Shown here piece after piece: positions 61,308 to 64,000 of a stretch of 64,000 nt of DNA (position 1 is the first letter of the stretch; each line of letters opens with the position of its first letter). This stretch comes from CBDDHT01 sp965228615 (GTDB taxonomy: Bacteria; Pseudomonadota; Alphaproteobacteria; Rhizobiales; Methyloligellaceae), in NCBI GenBank assembly GCA_965228615.1, contig CBDDHT010000001.1:186001-250000 (forward strand). The letters run 5' to 3'. Below the pieces are notes generated by a model, which saw nothing but the letters and a program-made list of their open reading frames with translations, made no database searches and was not told where the DNA came from. The position numbers and the translations under genes were made by a program.

Positions 61308-62324
61308 TCAGGCTGCCGCCGGTGTTGGTTGCTGTGTGCGTCGGCCGCCAAATGCCAGCTCGGCCCATTCGCGAAAGGTGCGCTGAGTACTCGCCGCGAA
61401 GAATGGATCGGCATAGAAAGTTGCGTTGGCGGCTAGTGCGTGTTGCCGGACGGCGTCGACCTGGCTGGGCGAGCCGGCCGCATAGACCACATGATGCTCT
61501 TCAAGATACGGAAGAGAATCGGACGGGCGCCGACGAGAAATGTAGAAACCGTCCCCATCGCTGGCTGTCAATGTAACGTTGGCGCCGCGCTCGCGTAGCC
61601 AATCGACAGCATTCTTCATATAGAGGCCGTCCGCCGTCCTTGCTCCCGCAATCACATGGACCGAGCGGTTCGGCTGCCCGATACTGGCGGCGACCGCAAT
61701 CGACCAGATCGGCGCAAAGCCAGTCCCGGTGGAGACCAACACCAACGGGTCGGATTGTCGCCTCAGATAGCAGTTTCCATAGGGGCCTTTTACAACGACT
61801 CTGTGTCCGACTGCGATGTCGGTGCCGAGATGCGATGAGACTTTGCCGCCCGCATAGACCTTCATGTGGAACACCAGGACGTCGTGCTCGGCATCGAGAT
61901 CGAACGGGATCGTCGGACTATAATCGCGCGGTGGATAACCTTTGAAGGCAAGGCGGACATACTGCCCTGGCAACCAGGGCACCGGCTTCGTCATACGCAG
62001 CCGAACCTCAAGCAGATCCTTGGCGATCGGCTCGATGCTCTCCACGGTCCCACGCGTGTTCCGAACGATAGGAACGGGCTCGTATGAAATCTCGGCATCG
62101 CCTTCGAGCGTTGCAAGACAGCCGAGCACCGTGTTCTTTTCCCGCGTGCCGAAATCATCCACGTCGCCGCTGACGACGGTGATCCGGCATGTTTCGCACT
62201 GACCTGAACAGCAATCGTGAGGGACGACAATGCGTCCGCCGAGTGCCGCGTCTATCAACGTTTCGCCGATATTCGCGCGGATGACCTTTCCGTTGACGGT
62301 AAGGTTGCACTTTCCACCAGCCAT
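61308..62324 (-). CDS. 2Fe-2S ferredoxin-flavin reductase
   Basis: The 338-residue protein has a plant-type ferredoxin domain first: CCSGQCETCRITVVSG gives C38-x(4)-C43-x(2)-C46 and C69. FAD-binding GQYVRLAFKGYPPRDYSPT and NAD-binding VLVSTGTGFAPIWSIAVAAS follow, ending in CSPSQV-like AAGSPSQVDAVRQHALAAN. This is the reductase class that serves aromatic-ring or methane-type oxygenases and some haem systems. It lies 73 bp after the cytochrome b/EB_dh gene, on the same strand, so it probably passes NADH electrons to that protein. Confidence 0.9.
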   Translation of the reverse strand: MAGGKCNLTVNGKVIRANIGETLIDAALGGRIVVPHDCCSGQCETCRITVVSGDVDDFGTREKNTVLGCLATLEGDAEISYEPVPIVRNTRGTVESIEPIAKDLLEVRLRMTKPVPWLPGQYVRLAFKGYPPRDYSPTIPFDLDAEHDVLVFHMKVYAGGKVSSHLGTDIAVGHRVVVKGPYGNCYLRRQSDPLVLVSTGTGFAPIWSIAVAASIGQPNRSVHVIAGARTADGLYMKNAVDWLRERGANVTLTASDGDGFYISRRRPSDSLPYLEEHHVVYAAGSPSQVDAVRQHALAANATFYADPFFAASTQRTFREWAELAFGGRRTQQPTPAAA

Positions 62325-62397
62325 CTAATCGTATCCCTCTTGCAATATGATCGCTTACTCCAGAGCTGGAGAATTGCTCTAGGAGGTCGGAATTGAA

Positions 62398-64000
62398 CTA
62401 GCGAAGATCCAGCCGCACCGGGCGGACGTGCCGTGTATGGCGCGTCTGGTTGTTGTCGAAGACAGCGACCCACACATACAGGTCACTGGTCATATCTAGA
62501 TCGAGTGCATGGCCAGTACTGAGCTTGCGCGTGACCTCAAGGGTCCAATAGCCGTTTTCCCATTTTGCACCGCCTGCCAAGTCGGCTCTGCTCCCTTCAT
62601 ATTCCCCTATTATGAGAACACCGGGAATAACCGTTCCAACCGGGATCGTCGCATCATGCTCCGCGCTATATGGAACGGTGTCTTTTTCTAACATCCACCA
62701 CTTCGAACCGGGGGCATCGCTCGCCTCCGGCGACAGGTTGAATGCTCCGAGGCCCGCTGTCGTTGCGGCGTGATCCACGGGCAAACGCTTGACTCCAACC
62801 GTTCCGCGGTACCCCCCCGGGGGTTCCCCCTTATAGTTGTAGACATAGAACGACTTGCCCTTGTCGGGTCCATAGCCGGCGCTATAACGCTTTAGGCCGG
62901 CGCGCTGCTTGTCGTTTGCTTCCTTGGGCGGGCCGAACCACATGTCATCGACCTTGCCGAGCATTCCGCCGCGCGACGCTTTCCACTGCCACACATCGAT
63001 GATGCTGCCGTCGGTCGTATAGTGCAGACCGCGGCCATTCAGCGGGCCAGGTTTGTCGCTGAGAGGCTTCCGGCCCATATGGGTCGAGCCAGCCGATCCG
63101 AATGTGTCGGACTTGGAGAACATGACCGAAAACTTGTCCTCGTAGAATGCGGACTCGTCGGCGATATCCGCTTTGTTATGCAGCAGATGCCAGCCATCTG
63201 TTCGCTTAATGAGCGGCAGGCGCTTGAGTGATCGGGTCGGGTCCTGCCAGCGGAACGCGAAAGCGATGCTGTCGGCAGTCCTGACTGCACGCAGCTCGAC
63301 AGTCGATTCCCCACTGCCTCCAAGATTGACGCCCTGTTGTGTCCGCACAAACACCGGCTCGGCGGTCTGCCAGGCTTTGTCATTGAGCAGGCCATCGAGC
63401 TTCGGTAGGTCTGCAACGCTCTGCGCAACCAATGTATCACGTGTCCCGAAGTCGGTGGTCACAACCACTGCGGCAACGACAAGCCCGACCGTGAGTGCCT
63501 TTGCGAATGGTTTCGCAGACATGCCGCGATACATTCTGAGCGGCTGCGGCCGGAAGAGGCGAAGCAGCTGCGCAAGCCCGCCATACATATAGTGGCTGAA
63601 AACATGCGCCACGATGTAACAGCCGACAATCAGTGCCGCGATATAGTGGATGTCGACGACCAGTCCGCCATGACCGAGATAGAGCAGGACGCCCGTCACC
63701 GTTAACGCCGCGACGGCAGCAAAGAGTGCCCAGTAGAAGATCACGTTGACCGCCGCCCAGCGCAAGCGGGGGCTCGCGGGGAGTGTCAGGACAATGGTCT
63801 TTTTGAGTGACACGCGCCGCTTCAGCCGGCTCATGGAAAGATACAGCCCGTAAGCTACGATCCCCGCCAGCACGACTAGTGCCGAGACGAAATGCCATGT
63901 CCAGATCTCCCCCTGGGGGAGTATCACTTCCAGTGATTGAGCAAAAACCGAGTATTCAGCATCGGAGGAGAGCCGTAGTCCAGTCAAAAGACTGACGACA
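62398..64000 (-). CDS. Cytochrome b561-like membrane domain fused to an ethylbenzene-dehydrogenase-type haem domain (partial)
   Basis: The frame remains open to the right edge, so the N-terminus is missing. At least 534 residues are visible. The first 200 have three or more membrane helices with haem-ligand histidines (GEIWTWHFVSALVVLAGIVA, HYIAALIVGCYIVAHVFSHY). Residues from about 205 form the soluble EB_dh type haem-binding domain (KLDGLLNDKAWQTAEPVFVR, SIAFAFRWQDPTRS, GRGLHYTTDGSIIDVWQWKA). Its first helix is cut off. The pair with the flavoreductase looks like a membrane electron-transfer chain. Confidence 0.85.
   Translation of the reverse strand, partial: VVSLLTGLRLSSDAEYSVFAQSLEVILPQGEIWTWHFVSALVVLAGIVAYGLYLSMSRLKRRVSLKKTIVLTLPASPRLRWAAVNVIFYWALFAAVAALTVTGVLLYLGHGGLVVDIHYIAALIVGCYIVAHVFSHYMYGGLAQLLRLFRPQPLRMYRGMSAKPFAKALTVGLVVAAVVVTTDFGTRDTLVAQSVADLPKLDGLLNDKAWQTAEPVFVRTQQGVNLGGSGESTVELRAVRTADSIAFAFRWQDPTRSLKRLPLIKRTDGWHLLHNKADIADESAFYEDKFSVMFSKSDTFGSAGSTHMGRKPLSDKPGPLNGRGLHYTTDGSIIDVWQWKASRGGMLGKVDDMWFGPPKEANDKQRAGLKRYSAGYGPDKGKSFYVYNYKGEPPGGYRGTVGVKRLPVDHAATTAGLGAFNLSPEASDAPGSKWWMLEKDTVPYSAEHDATIPVGTVIPGVLIIGEYEGSRADLAGGAKWENGYWTLEVTRKLSTGHALDLDMTSDLYVWVAVFDNNQTRHTRHVRPVRLDLR

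Overview
The window reads as DNA of an alphaproteobacterium, most likely of the Hyphomicrobiales (rhizobial) type. The basis is a MucR/Ros-type zinc-finger regulator, an ECF sigma/anti-sigma pair with an extracellular subtilase, DUF393/DUF427/DUF3429/SOUL stress genes, a multi-PAS hybrid kinase and the general codon usage. No rRNA, tRNA or CRISPR was seen. The left 38 kb looks plasmid-like or plasmid-derived: ParA with a ribbon-helix-helix partner, a VirD4/TraG-type ATPase, a replication-relaxation protein, and a Rep_3-type initiator next to four contiguous 22-bp iterons and a DnaA box. The right 25 kb looks like ordinary genome content. It could belong to the same large replicon or be flanking chromosome; the window does not decide this.

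Layout: 1-1 kb holds a MerR regulator, a YnfA-like membrane protein and a divergent partial target gene. 1.1-6.2 kb is a conflict-type island: a DUF488/dual-OB pair diverging from a single-chain restriction-modification enzyme. 6.2-12.2 kb carries an IS remnant, MucR, small unknown genes, the partition genes and a PadR-like regulator. 12.4-21.3 kb is one tightly packed plus-strand operon. It opens with a complete ubiquitin-like conjugation set (UBL, E2, JAB protease, E1) and runs without a clear break into unknown small proteins, a VirD4-like ATPase, a replication-relaxation protein, an AT-hook-like protein and a DNA methyltransferase. 21.3-22.9 kb has genes with promoters that predict leaderless transcripts, one carrying six helically phased copies of a palindromic DNA motif inside its coding sequence.

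22.9-33.7 kb is a heavy-metal island: a decayed czcA, then czcCBA with a tandemly duplicated His-rich tract in CzcB, a cytochrome c, a CDF transporter, a RimB-like protein with a substituted active-site Asp, and a PEMT/ICMT-like methyltransferase. The island is flanked by two inverted copies of a 59-bp sequence. 34.1-36.8 kb encodes a small protein and an SMC/Rad50-like ATPase of possible defence type; 36.9-38.6 kb holds rep, its iteron origin and an AlpA-like regulator.

38.9-64 kb holds an RsiV/LprI-like secreted protein, SOUL haem protein, DCC/DUF427/DUF3429 genes, ECF sigma/anti-sigma/subtilase, a serine hydrolase, gamma-glutamyltransferase, a secreted gluzincin, an RND drug-efflux pair, a hybrid kinase, a phosphate-binding-like protein paired with a GGDEF-EAL protein, and an iron-sulfur flavoreductase with a cytochrome b/EB_dh haem protein that runs off the window. 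The best candidate for an under-described system is the ubiquitin-like cassette embedded in the transfer/replication operon, together with the phased-motif gene behind it.
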